Source of the DNA: an uncultured Roseibium sp.
GTDB taxonomy: Bacteria > Pseudomonadota > Alphaproteobacteria > Rhizobiales > Stappiaceae
Length of the DNA stretch: 64,000 nt
Direction of reading: 5' to 3'
Assembly (NCBI RefSeq): GCF_947499295.1
Contig: NZ_CANMNP010000005.1
Span: 62,001-126,000, forward strand
Within the stretch, counting starts at the first letter, position 1, and each line of letters opens with the position of its first letter. Made by a program: the position numbers and the translations under genes. Positions 9,085 to 17,189 of this stretch are shown here, piece by piece. Under the pieces are notes generated by a model. The model had not been told where the DNA came from. It saw only the letters and a list, made by a program, of their open reading frames with translations, and made no database searches.

Positions 9085-9648
9085 ATGTATACGCACCACA
9101 CTCAAACAATGAACGAAGCACAGGAACAAATTGCAGCTGGCCTGGAACAGGTGTTTTGGAGCCGTGGTTTCGCAGAGCCAAGTGTGCCTGAATTGCGTGC
9201 TGGCGTTGGTGTCAGCATGAGGACGCTCTATCGGCATTTCCCGTCCCGGGAAGCAATGATCCTCGGTGCTCTGGAACACCGTCATCGTCGATACCTCAAA
9301 TATGTTCATGAGGGCGTGTCGCAACCCGGCCTGGAGGCTGCGGAACAATTGTTCGACAAGCTTGGTGGCTGGATGCGCATGACAAACGGCAAGGAGTGTT
9401 TCTTCCGCCAGGCGCTTGCTGCCAACCCTGACAGCACGGATATCGAAGCGACGGTGAAACGCCACAAGGGAGAATTGGTGAAGTTCTTCGGCGAGTTGAG
9501 CGGCCAGCAGGAATTTGCGTCCACACTCTATTTGCTGCACGAAGGGGTAACTGCCTGCTACGCAGAAATGGGAGAACAAGCGGTTGAAGATGCAAAAACC
9601 CTTGTTCGACAGATGTTCAAGACCTCGAACGCGCGCAAATACTCCTGA
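9085..9648 (+). CDS. TetR/AcrR-family transcriptional regulator
   Basis: 187-residue TetR-type repressor. The N-terminal helix-turn-helix is clear (FAEPSVPELRAGVGVSMRTLYRHFPSREAMI, residues about 27-57, here quoted in two parts: PSVPELRAGVGVS and MRTLYRHFPSREA). The C-terminal ligand domain has no recognised signature. ATG at 9085 or the in-frame ATG at 9109 could be the start; neither has a strong ribosome site. A strong terminator follows at 9671-9698. The neighbouring genes are a LysR regulator and a convergent amino acid dehydrogenase, so no target is evident. Confidence 0.88.
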   Translation: MYTHHTQTMNEAQEQIAAGLEQVFWSRGFAEPSVPELRAGVGVSMRTLYRHFPSREAMILGALEHRHRRYLKYVHEGVSQPGLEAAEQLFDKLGGWMRMTNGKECFFRQALAANPDSTDIEATVKRHKGELVKFFGELSGQQEFASTLYLLHEGVTACYAEMGEQAVEDAKTLVRQMFKTSNARKYS

Positions 9649-9670
9649 TTTCAAGCGACGCGGATAATAT

Positions 9671-9698
9671 AAAACGGCGGTGAAGGCCGCCGTTTTTT
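9671..9698. terminator. Bidirectional rho-independent terminator
   Basis: A perfect 10-bp stem, AAAACGGCGG paired with CCGCCGTTTT, loop TGAAGG, followed by a T run on the plus strand and by T residues on the minus strand. It lies between the convergent TetR and dehydrogenase genes and should stop both. Confidence 0.92.
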
Positions 9699-9716
9699 GT
9701 CTTCGATCTCAATGAT

Positions 9717-10790
9717 TTAATTAAATTTCGCTTTCGCAAGCCGTTCTTCCGCCATGGTGTCGGCAATCTGTTCAGGCGTGGAGTTTTCACTTTCCGCGCG
9801 CTTGAAGATGGCAGTCAGCGTGTCACCAATCTCGATAGTCTTTTCACGAACCATTCGGTCGCCATCGCCAGGTGATGCCAATGCAATGGAGATCACGCCT
9901 CCGGCGTTGATTGCGTAGTCTGGCGCATAAAGAATGCCGCGCTTTTTGAGGGCGATGCCATCGGCAGGGGTTTGAAGCTGATTGTTGGCGGCACCCGCAA
10001 CGACTTTAGCCTTGATCTGCGGGATGGTTCGGGCGTTGAGGCCGGCACCGAGCGCGCAAGGGGCGAAAATATCCACATTTGCTGCGTGAGCCTCTGCGGG
10101 ATCTACCGCCGTCGCACCGAGAGTGTCGATAGCCTTGAGCACCGCAGGGGCATGAATGTCTGAGACGATAAGGCTTGCGCCTGCTTCGTGCAGCTGCCGG
10201 GCAACATCAAATCCGACATGGCCAAGGCCCTGCACCGAAACGGATCTGCCATTCAAGTCATCATTGCCAAAAACATGCCGGGCCGATGCCTTGATGCCCT
10301 GAAACACTCCGAGTGCCGTATAAGGGGAAGGATCCCCAAGACCTGTGGCACTGGTACCGCGCACGTGCTGGGTAAACCTTGCCACAGCTTCCATATCCTC
10401 AGGCGATACACCGACATCTTCCGCAGTGACATAGGTGCCCGACAGTCGCTCCACATGCAGTCCGAAGGCTTCCATCAGTTCCACCGACTTGTGTTTTCGC
10501 GGGTCTGCTATGATCACGGCCTTGCCACCGCCAAGATCAAGTCCGGCGAGCGCGTTCTTGTATGTCATGCCGCGCGACAAGCGAAGTGCGTCGGTCAACG
10601 CATCGGCGGGATTGGCATAGGGCCAGACACGGCAACCGCCGAGTGCGGGACCTAACGTGGTGTCGTGAACCGCAATGATGGCATTCAGGCCCGTTTCCTT
10701 GTCCTGAACGAAAACAATGTTCTCATGTTCTCCCATTTCCGGATGATCGAAAACAGCGCTGTGGTGAACAGATGTGTGCAAGGCATTCAT
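9717..10790 (-). CDS. Glu/Leu/Phe/Val dehydrogenase (leucine dehydrogenase-like)
   Basis: 357-residue NAD(P)-dependent amino acid dehydrogenase that reversibly deaminates a branched-chain or aromatic amino acid to its 2-oxo acid and ammonia. The N-terminal domain has TLGPALGGCRVWPY and the catalytic-lysine segment GLDLGGGKAVI; the Rossmann domain has VQGLGHVGFDVARQL with the GxGxxG fingerprint. TAGAANNQLQT near the C-terminal third matches leucine dehydrogenases. Length agrees with the Leu/Phe/Val branch rather than longer glutamate dehydrogenases. The gene is monocistronic, bounded by a terminator downstream and a 238-bp AT-rich gap upstream that may hold its promoter. Which amino acid it prefers is not shown. 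Confidence 0.9.
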   Translation of the reverse strand: MNALHTSVHHSAVFDHPEMGEHENIVFVQDKETGLNAIIAVHDTTLGPALGGCRVWPYANPADALTDALRLSRGMTYKNALAGLDLGGGKAVIIADPRKHKSVELMEAFGLHVERLSGTYVTAEDVGVSPEDMEAVARFTQHVRGTSATGLGDPSPYTALGVFQGIKASARHVFGNDDLNGRSVSVQGLGHVGFDVARQLHEAGASLIVSDIHAPAVLKAIDTLGATAVDPAEAHAANVDIFAPCALGAGLNARTIPQIKAKVVAGAANNQLQTPADGIALKKRGILYAPDYAINAGGVISIALASPGDGDRMVREKTIEIGDTLTAIFKRAESENSTPEQIADTMAEERLAKAKFN

Positions 10791-11028
10791 TGTTGGCTCT
10801 GTAAGGTTGTTGTCATTGTGAATATTTTAGGCGGAAATAGAGGTAAATTGTCTTTCTTCTCCTCAAATTGCAGTCGTATTTAGGAGAAACATTCCATCAT
10901 TTGATAAAATCTGTGAAAATTGTTCCAAAGAGATTTTGCATCGCAGCAGCTGATTTGCCATCTTCCTGCCGTCTTCTCTGGCCAATGAGTGCGCAAGCAA
11001 TGTAAACATATAACATTCGATCTTTTGG

Positions 11029-12939
11029 ATGAGGCCGTTGCATCTTCTCAACTTGAACCCAATTTCGGCCCTTCAAGCCGCTGGCGGCCGGATCTTGATG
11101 TGCCTATTTGCATTGATGCTGTCGGTTGTTGTTGTTGCGGCACACCCTCATGTTTTTGTCGAAGCCCGGTCGAAACTGGTTTTTGACGAAAACGGCCAAG
11201 CCGTTGCCGTCAATCACATCTTCCGATTTGACGATGCATTCTCCGCATTCGCTATCCAGGGTTTCGATACGAACGGAGACGGTGTCTATTCACGCGAAGA
11301 GCTTGCCGAGCTTGCCCAGGTCAACATCGAAAGCATGGCCGACTTCGGCTACTTCACATTTGGTGACAATACTCGGGTCGAACTGGATTTCGACACGCCG
11401 ACCGAATACTGGCTGGAAGTGGCGACGGTTCCGCTTGCAGACTATTGGACAATGAAGCCTGAAGACTTTGAAGCCATTCAGGAAGACGTCCGTATGAATG
11501 GCGGTACTGCCCCTGAAGACGTTCAGCTGTTGGAGCTGCATTTCACGTTGCCGCTAAAAGACCCGAGCGATGCAGGCAATGTCATCACTCTCGATGTCTA
11601 CGATCCAACCTACTATGTCGACTTCCGGTTCGGTAGTGAAGATGGGGCTGTTGGAACCGTAAACCCGCCAGGGACTTGTCAGGTCACACGCAAGGAACCG
11701 CCACCTCTCGACGACGCGACCGCATATGCACTTGCACAAATCGGTCCCGATCAGCGCGATCTGCCACCGGAATTGCAATCGGCGGCGGCATCTCAGATCA
11801 ATCAGATGATTGTCAATTGCAGTGCTGTGGCTGCTGCAGCCGTCAGCGCGAATGAAGGCGCCGGCGACGAGATACCAACGGACACCGCATCTGGTGCCGT
11901 GGACGATGTTTCGCAAGCTGCACAGCAGCAAGCCGATGCAACGGAAACGAGAGCGGCAGAAGTTGTCGATTCCGCCCAGTCCGTCGTCACTGTCATTGAC
12001 GGTTCCGATGCCATCGTCATCCAGCCCGGTATCCTTGATCGTGTATTCGGGACGATTGCCGTCAAGCAGAAGGAATTCTATCAGGCGCTTGTGTCGAGCC
12101 TCCGGTCGTTCAGGAACAACCCGAACGCCATGTGGTTGTTGATCGGCCTGTCCTTTGCGTATGGTGTGTTCCATGCGGCCGGACCCGGGCACGGCAAGGC
12201 CATCATTACCTCTTATGTCGTCGCCAACAACGAAACGTTGCGTAAGGGTATTATTCTGTCCTTCGCTTCAGCGTTTGCTCAGGCTGTGACAGCGATTGTT
12301 CTGGTTGGCGGTATCGCAGTCTTGTTCAACCTGACAAGCATTGCCATCCAGGATACTGCCCGATGGTTTGAAATCGGATCCTATGTACTGATTACCGTGC
12401 TTGGTGCGTGGTTGCTCTGGCAGAAAGCGGTGCGCCCGTTTGCCGCCATGGTTGCCTCACGGTCCTCGGGCGGAGAACTGGCTTTCGCCGGAGCAAGCGG
12501 TCATCACCATCATGGCCACCATCACCATGATCACCATCACGAGCTCGGAGCTGATGGGGTCTGTTCCACCTGTGGCCATGCGCACGCGCCGACACCTGAC
12601 ATGGTGGAGGGCAAGATAACAATGGCACGCGCAGCCTCGATCATCCTTGCTGTCGGATTGCGACCCTGCACAGGCGCGCTTGTTGTTCTTGTGTTTGCCC
12701 TTTCTCAAGGCATGATCGTTGCCGGTGTGGCATCCACGCTGGCCATGGCCGTCGGCACAGGCATTACTGTTTCGCTGCTGGCCGGTCTTGCTGTCGGTGC
12801 CAAGGAGCTTGCCGTCAAGCTTTTCGGTGAAGGCAGCCCGATGTCGATCGGCATTCACAGGTCGATCGAGATTTTGGGCGCAGCGATTGTGTTCCTGCTC
12901 GGGCTGACACTGTTGATTGCTTCTGTTGGCTGGGGCTAG
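11029..12939 (+). CDS. DUF1007 - NicO (nickel/cobalt transporter) fusion protein
   Basis: 636-residue fusion of two proteins usually encoded side by side. After a signal-like segment (residues 24-38) comes a periplasmic DUF1007 domain, about 40-250, starting AHPHVFVEARSKL and containing DTNGDGVYSREEL near residue 81, an EF-hand-like loop. A low-complexity Ala/Asp/Glu linker (about 265-310) follows, then a NicO/RcnA-type permease (about 365-636) with FHAAGPGHGKAI near 381 and GLRPCTGALVVLVFALSQG near 544. Between them a loop near 492-505 is almost all His, with a nearby CSTCGHAH, probably metal binding. Role: nickel or cobalt transport across the inner membrane; direction is unknown. Start is uncertain because the ribosome site is weak. 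Confidence 0.85.
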   Translation: MRPLHLLNLNPISALQAAGGRILMCLFALMLSVVVVAAHPHVFVEARSKLVFDENGQAVAVNHIFRFDDAFSAFAIQGFDTNGDGVYSREELAELAQVNIESMADFGYFTFGDNTRVELDFDTPTEYWLEVATVPLADYWTMKPEDFEAIQEDVRMNGGTAPEDVQLLELHFTLPLKDPSDAGNVITLDVYDPTYYVDFRFGSEDGAVGTVNPPGTCQVTRKEPPPLDDATAYALAQIGPDQRDLPPELQSAAASQINQMIVNCSAVAAAAVSANEGAGDEIPTDTASGAVDDVSQAAQQQADATETRAAEVVDSAQSVVTVIDGSDAIVIQPGILDRVFGTIAVKQKEFYQALVSSLRSFRNNPNAMWLLIGLSFAYGVFHAAGPGHGKAIITSYVVANNETLRKGIILSFASAFAQAVTAIVLVGGIAVLFNLTSIAIQDTARWFEIGSYVLITVLGAWLLWQKAVRPFAAMVASRSSGGELAFAGASGHHHHGHHHHDHHHELGADGVCSTCGHAHAPTPDMVEGKITMARAASIILAVGLRPCTGALVVLVFALSQGMIVAGVASTLAMAVGTGITVSLLAGLAVGAKELAVKLFGEGSPMSIGIHRSIEILGAAIVFLLGLTLLIASVGWG

Positions 12940-12956
12940 CGGCAACCGCTCATTTC

Positions 12957-13715
12957 TTACAACGCCAGCCTTTTTTCCCTGAAGGCTCTGGCCGCATCGC
13001 CAAATGCTGCAAACAGTTTTCTGGAAGGACCATCTGTGGTGACCCAATATTCGGGATGCCACTGTGTGGCGAGGACGTAGCCTGGGCTGTCCTTTACCGA
13101 GACAGCTTCAATTGTTCCATCTTCAGCATGCGCTTCAATCGTAAGGCCATTGCCAAGATCGCCGACAGCCTGCCGGTGGAGTGAATTGACTTCAATAGGT
13201 TCTGCACCCAGCACTTTTTCCAAACAGCCGCCGGGTGCGACCTCGATCGGATGCGCGATACGAAAGCGTTCATCCTGATTGTCCGACTGTGGTGCGCGGT
13301 GGTCCCGCCGCCCGGTCATGGCCTGAATCTCGGTGTGCAACGTGCCGCCTAGTGCGACATTGAGTTCTTGCATCCCTCTGCAAATCGCAAAAACGGGAAT
13401 GCCGCGTTCAATAGCTCTTTTAAGAAGAGGCAAAGTGGTGGCGTCCCGATCCGGATCGTATGGTCCGTTCTCTTCGGTCGGAACGTCGCCATAGAGCTGA
13501 GGATTGACATTGGACCGCGCACCCGTCGCAACAACACCGTCAACCTGATCAAGGGCTGCATCCAGGTCCAGTTCGACGCCCAGGGACGGCAGGATCATCG
13601 GGATCGCATCCGAGCCTTTAAGGATTGCATGCAGATAAGTCGAGATGACGGCGTGCCAATTGAAGCCGTCTATGGATTTCACGTCAGCAGTGACCAGGAC
13701 GAGGGGTTTTGTCAT
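12957..13715 (-). CDS. Gamma-glutamyl-gamma-aminobutyrate hydrolase-type class I amidotransferase (peptidase C26)
   Basis: 252-residue class I glutamine amidotransferase-like hydrolase of the PuuD family. The nucleophile elbow is FAICRGMQELNVALGG, with Cys as nucleophile; the catalytic His-Glu pair is in TQWHPEYW. GVVATGARSNVNPQLYG matches the family segment before it. PuuD splits gamma-glutamyl-GABA in putrescine breakdown; here no other puu gene is adjacent, so the substrate is open. The gene ends 17 bp from the convergent NicO fusion and lies downstream of the two-component pair, 69 bp apart, on the same strand. Confidence 0.88.
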   Translation of the reverse strand: MTKPLVLVTADVKSIDGFNWHAVISTYLHAILKGSDAIPMILPSLGVELDLDAALDQVDGVVATGARSNVNPQLYGDVPTEENGPYDPDRDATTLPLLKRAIERGIPVFAICRGMQELNVALGGTLHTEIQAMTGRRDHRAPQSDNQDERFRIAHPIEVAPGGCLEKVLGAEPIEVNSLHRQAVGDLGNGLTIEAHAEDGTIEAVSVKDSPGYVLATQWHPEYWVTTDGPSRKLFAAFGDAARAFREKRLAL

Positions 13716-13784
13716 GTCGAATTCCGTAAGAAGGAGGCAATGGTCTTGAGAGCGGTATCGGAGCCAGATGTAACGGAGATTGGT

Positions 13785-14453
13785 TCAGTCCAGCAATCCC
13801 AGATCCTGTGCGACTTTGTAAAGTTGGGCCGCGTTCTTGTTGCCGACTTTTTCACGCAGGTTCAACCTGTGTGATTCAACGGTACGCACACTGATGCCAA
13901 GTTCCTTGGCAACTTCCTTGTTCGGCTGGCCCTTTGCCACGGCAGTCAGGACTTGCCTTTCCCGGTCTGTCAGCCCGTAAGGGTCTTCAACGGGTGCTGA
14001 TGTGCCAGCTCCGACGAGCGTTGGTCCGACTGCAGATGAAAAGTAATACCCTCCGGTAGCGACACTCGTGATCGCAGTGATCATTTCAGTTGCGGAGATG
14101 TCTTTCAAAATATAGCCGCGCGCACCGGCCTGCACGACACCGCGCACATATTCCGGGTTGTCGTATATCGACAGCATCAACACGGCGACGCCGGGCATTG
14201 TCTTGCGGATCTGCATAGCCGCTTCAAGGCCGTTCATGATCGGCATTGAAACGTCCATGAGTAAGACGTCAGGTCGAAGTTCCTGTGCGAGCGCCAGCGC
14301 CTCGCGGCCGTTTTTTGCTTCGCCCACGACTTCGAGTTCCGGAACTTTCTGGAGACGGGCCCGAATGCCGTCCCTGACCAGTTCGTGGTCGTCAGCCAGC
14401 AAGACCCGGATGGGTTTGGTTGTGGCTTGTGGCGGCGGTGGATGCATCGTCAT
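13785..14453 (-). CDS. NarL/LuxR-type response regulator
   Basis: 222-residue response regulator. The receiver domain spans about 16-130: acidic pocket LLADDHELVRDG, phospho-acceptor Asp in VLLMDVSMPIMNGLEA, conserved Lys in GYILKDISATEM. The LuxR-type helix-turn-helix is at 155-215 (GLTDRERQVLTAVAKGQPN, KEVAKELGISVRTVESH). It lies seven bases downstream of a Cache-domain histidine kinase, and the pair is divergent from a TRAP dctPQM operon, so it most likely activates that operon. That target is inferred from position, as in other alphaproteobacterial carboxylate TRAP loci. Confidence 0.92.
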   Translation of the reverse strand: MTMHPPPPQATTKPIRVLLADDHELVRDGIRARLQKVPELEVVGEAKNGREALALAQELRPDVLLMDVSMPIMNGLEAAMQIRKTMPGVAVLMLSIYDNPEYVRGVVQAGARGYILKDISATEMITAITSVATGGYYFSSAVGPTLVGAGTSAPVEDPYGLTDRERQVLTAVAKGQPNKEVAKELGISVRTVESHRLNLREKVGNKNAAQLYKVAQDLGLLD

Positions 14454-14460
14454 TTTGGTA

Positions 14461-15822
14461 TCATGCCGCCTTTGCTGCCGAATTGTCGAGCGGCATCTGA
14501 ACCTTGATCCGGGTGCCGCCGGAAGAACGCCGGCTCAAGGAAAGGCTGCCGCCATAGGTCTCGATCCGTTCGCGCATGTTTCGGAAGCCAAGCCCACCCG
14601 ATTTCGGCAACGGACGGGGCAGGCCGACACCATTGTCTTCGACGGAAAGGACGAGCGACTGCAATCCGACCTTCAGGCTGATGCTGACCTCATTTGCCTG
14701 GGAGTGCCGCGCCACATTCGTCATGCATTCCTGGACCACGCGATAAAGGGCGGTTTTGGCACCTTCCGACAATCGGCTGTGACACTGCTCTGCGGTCACA
14801 TTTACGGTAATACCGGACTGATTTTGAAATTCCTTGCCCAAACTGCCGAGAGCTGCAGCAAGTCCCATGTCGTCAAGGACGCTTGGCCGGAGGTCGCGGG
14901 AAATCCTCCGAACTTCGGCAATCGTGCCGTCGAGCGTCTTCAGGCACTTGGCTGCCTGGACTTGAAGATCCGGGTCCCTGTTCGCTTCGCTATGGATCAT
15001 TTCAACGCCATAGCGCACGGAGACCAGCAATTGTGAGATGCTGTCATGCAGCTCCGTTGAAACCCGTTTGCGCTCCTGTTCCTGAACCTGGAAAATCCGG
15101 TTGGTCAGTTCCTTCAATTTGCTGTCCGCAAACCGTTGTTCGGAGAACCGCACGCCAGCAATCAATGAGCCAGCAATCACGATGGCTGCGAGCGTAATCA
15201 TGAAAATGACAAACAGGGTCTGCCTGATGCTGAGAGCGAACTCCGTCCGGATTGCAGCAACTTCTCGTGCAATGTCGTCGGTGTAGAGGCCGGTGCCAAG
15301 CATCCAGTCCCATTTGCTGAGCAGGATCGCGTAGCCGAGCTTTTCTTCCACCGACCCGGTTGAAGGCTTGTGCCAGACATACTGATGAAATCCGCCCCCT
15401 TCCTTGGCCGCGCCAATGAGGTTGCGGATCACGTAGTCGCCGTTGTTGTCCTGCAGGTCCCACCAGTTGCCCCCGACAAGATGCGGCAGTTTCGGATGAA
15501 CCACATTGGTGCCGTCCAGCTGATAGACAAAAAAGTATCCATCATAGTCGAAGGTAAGGTTTTGCAGGATTTCCTTCACTTCGGCCTGGGCTGCCTCGCG
15601 GCCGTCCGGCTCGTCCCTGTAAATCTGTTCGATGGACGTCAGCGCCAGGCTGACATAGTTGCGAATTTCCTGCCGTTTGGCGGCGAGAATACGTTGTTCG
15701 ACGGACTGGGTTTCGGCATTGATGAGCTCAAGCGACTGATAGTACGTCGCGCCTCCGATCAGCATCGAAACCGCGATCAGCGGTAAAATGGTGATGAGCA
15801 GCAATTTGGTCTTAAATGTCAC
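14461..15822 (-). CDS. Cache-domain sensor histidine kinase (HisKA_3 type)
   Basis: 453-residue membrane kinase. GTG at 15822 is chosen because AGAGGG sits about eight bases upstream and the first membrane helix (LLLITILPLIAVSMLIGG) then starts at once. A periplasmic single Cache domain fills about 30-190 (DYDGYFFVYQLDGTNVVHP and NWWDLQDNNGDYVIRNL are typical). The second helix is near 198-222, followed by a coiled coil with ERKRVSTELHDSISQLLVS, whose His is the phosphorylation site, and a HATPase_c domain with DNGVGLP and GGLGFRNMRER. Cache domains of this kind bind small carboxylates outside the cell; the divergent TRAP system fits that. Partner is the NarL regulator seven bases downstream. 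Confidence 0.9.
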   Translation of the reverse strand: MTFKTKLLLITILPLIAVSMLIGGATYYQSLELINAETQSVEQRILAAKRQEIRNYVSLALTSIEQIYRDEPDGREAAQAEVKEILQNLTFDYDGYFFVYQLDGTNVVHPKLPHLVGGNWWDLQDNNGDYVIRNLIGAAKEGGGFHQYVWHKPSTGSVEEKLGYAILLSKWDWMLGTGLYTDDIAREVAAIRTEFALSIRQTLFVIFMITLAAIVIAGSLIAGVRFSEQRFADSKLKELTNRIFQVQEQERKRVSTELHDSISQLLVSVRYGVEMIHSEANRDPDLQVQAAKCLKTLDGTIAEVRRISRDLRPSVLDDMGLAAALGSLGKEFQNQSGITVNVTAEQCHSRLSEGAKTALYRVVQECMTNVARHSQANEVSISLKVGLQSLVLSVEDNGVGLPRPLPKSGGLGFRNMRERIETYGGSLSLSRRSSGGTRIKVQMPLDNSAAKAA

Positions 15823-16011
15823 TAAATTCGCCCTCTTGTTGCACCAATACTCTTTGCTCTTGCCATCTCTTGCGCACATCTCGGTAGAACTACTGAGAAG
15901 TTGCGCAGAACCACGAATAGATTTGCGGTCACTCCGTCAACTAGACATACGTCGAGATCGGTGCAAGTGTGTGTTCCGATCTGAAATCGGGTCCGTTTAG
16001 GGAGGAAACTA
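15823..16011. promoter_or_regulatory. Divergent control region of the kinase and TRAP operons
   Basis: 189 bp between the divergently transcribed sensor kinase and dctP. It must carry both promoters and probably the NarL regulator's sites. I could not identify a convincing -35/-10 pair or repeated operator by eye. The dctP ribosome site is AGGGAGGAAA just before 16012. Confidence 0.5.
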
Positions 16012-17112
16012 ATGGATCGTCGTTCGTTTATCAAAAAGGCTGGCCTGGGCGCTGGCGGTATTGCTGCTGGCTCCGCTCTTGCTGCTCCGGCGATTGCGCA
16101 GGGCACCACCGACATGGTGATCGTGTCCACGTGGCCACGGGATTTCCCTGGGCTGGGTATTCCGGCGCAGCGCCTTGCCGCCCGTATCGCCGAGCTGACC
16201 GAAGGCCGTATCAACGTTCAGTATTTTGCTGCTGGCGAGCGCGTTGGCGCGTTTGACTCCTTCGACGAAGTTGCTTCCGGTAACGCGCAGGCCTACATCG
16301 CCGCCGACTACTACTGGAAAGGCAAGCATCCGGGCTGGGCAGCATTCACTGCTGTACCGTTCGGACTTACTGTCACCGAAATGGACGCCTGGATTAAGTT
16401 CGGTGGCGGCCAGGAGCTCTGGGATGAGCTGGCAGCAGGCTTCGGTTTGAAGAACTTTGCTTGCGGTAACACCGGCGTTCAGATGGGTGGCTGGTTCAAC
16501 AAGGAAATCGAAACTGCAGACGACCTGAAAGGTCTGAAGATGCGTATTCCGGGTCAGGGCGGTGACGTTCTGGCGAAACTCGGCGCATCTCCGGTATCTT
16601 TGCCGGGCGGCCAGATCTACGAAAACCTTGTTTCCGGTGCGATTGACGCGACCGAGTGGGTTGGTCCATTCAACGACTACTTCATGAAGTTCTACGAAGC
16701 GGCCAAGTACTACTACTTCCCGGGCATGCATGAGCCGGGTGCAATGTTGGCCATGGGCTGCAACAAGGACTGGTTCGACGGACTTTCCAAGACCGACCAG
16801 GCCATCATTACAGCCGCCTGTGCGGAAGAAAACGCCAACACCATGGCGGAAACAAACGCCAACAACGGTGTTTATCTGAAGCGCTTGATCGAAGAGCACG
16901 GCGTTGAGCTGAGAGAGTTCAATGACGAGATCTACGATGCGTTCGGTGAAGCCGCGCAGGAAGTTCTCGAAGAGGCTATGGATCATTCTCCAGAGTCCAA
17001 GAAGATCTTCGAAAGCGTTGTCAATGCGCGCCAGGAAATCGGCAGCTGGATGGCGATCTCCGACGTTGCTTATTCCAACAAGCGTAACCGCGTTCTGGGC
17101 ATTCCGTCCTAA
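16012..17112 (+). CDS. TRAP transporter substrate-binding protein (DctP/TakP-like)
   Basis: 366-residue periplasmic solute receptor of a tripartite ATP-independent transporter. The N-terminus has a twin-arginine type signal, DRRSFIKKAG followed by a hydrophobic stretch ending APAIAQ. The DctP core includes MRIPGQGGDVLAKLGASPV and LPGGQIYENLVSGAIDATEW, with the conserved Arg that in this family salt-bridges the ligand carboxylate. Overall it looks like the TakP group, which binds 2-oxo acids or other small monocarboxylates. A strong ribosome site precedes it and a hairpin follows the gene, consistent with higher expression than the membrane subunits. Ligand is inferred, not shown. Confidence 0.92.
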   Translation: MDRRSFIKKAGLGAGGIAAGSALAAPAIAQGTTDMVIVSTWPRDFPGLGIPAQRLAARIAELTEGRINVQYFAAGERVGAFDSFDEVASGNAQAYIAADYYWKGKHPGWAAFTAVPFGLTVTEMDAWIKFGGGQELWDELAAGFGLKNFACGNTGVQMGGWFNKEIETADDLKGLKMRIPGQGGDVLAKLGASPVSLPGGQIYENLVSGAIDATEWVGPFNDYFMKFYEAAKYYYFPGMHEPGAMLAMGCNKDWFDGLSKTDQAIITAACAEENANTMAETNANNGVYLKRLIEEHGVELREFNDEIYDAFGEAAQEVLEEAMDHSPESKKIFESVVNARQEIGSWMAISDVAYSNKRNRVLGIPS

Positions 17113-17130
17113 ACAAGGTTCGGGGCTAAA

Positions 17131-17152
17131 GGGGCGGGAGAAATCCCGTCCC
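17131..17152 (+). promoter_or_regulatory. Intercistronic hairpin between dctP and dctQ
   Basis: A nine-pair stem (GGGGCGGGA with TCCCGTCCC, one G-T pair) closed by a GAAA tetraloop, without a following T run. Such hairpins after binding-protein genes usually protect the upstream mRNA or reduce read-through, giving excess receptor over membrane subunits. Confidence 0.6.
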
Positions 17153-17189
17153 TCTTCGCATTGACAAGACTAAAAAAGGCAAAGCCACG

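Noticed and set aside
12502..12545. Second His-codon repeat as a DNA repeat
   Set aside because: It encodes the His-rich loop of the NicO fusion and is not a separate element.
16009..16986. 325-codon ORF opposite dctP
   Set aside because: Produced by codon bias of dctP; no domain seen.
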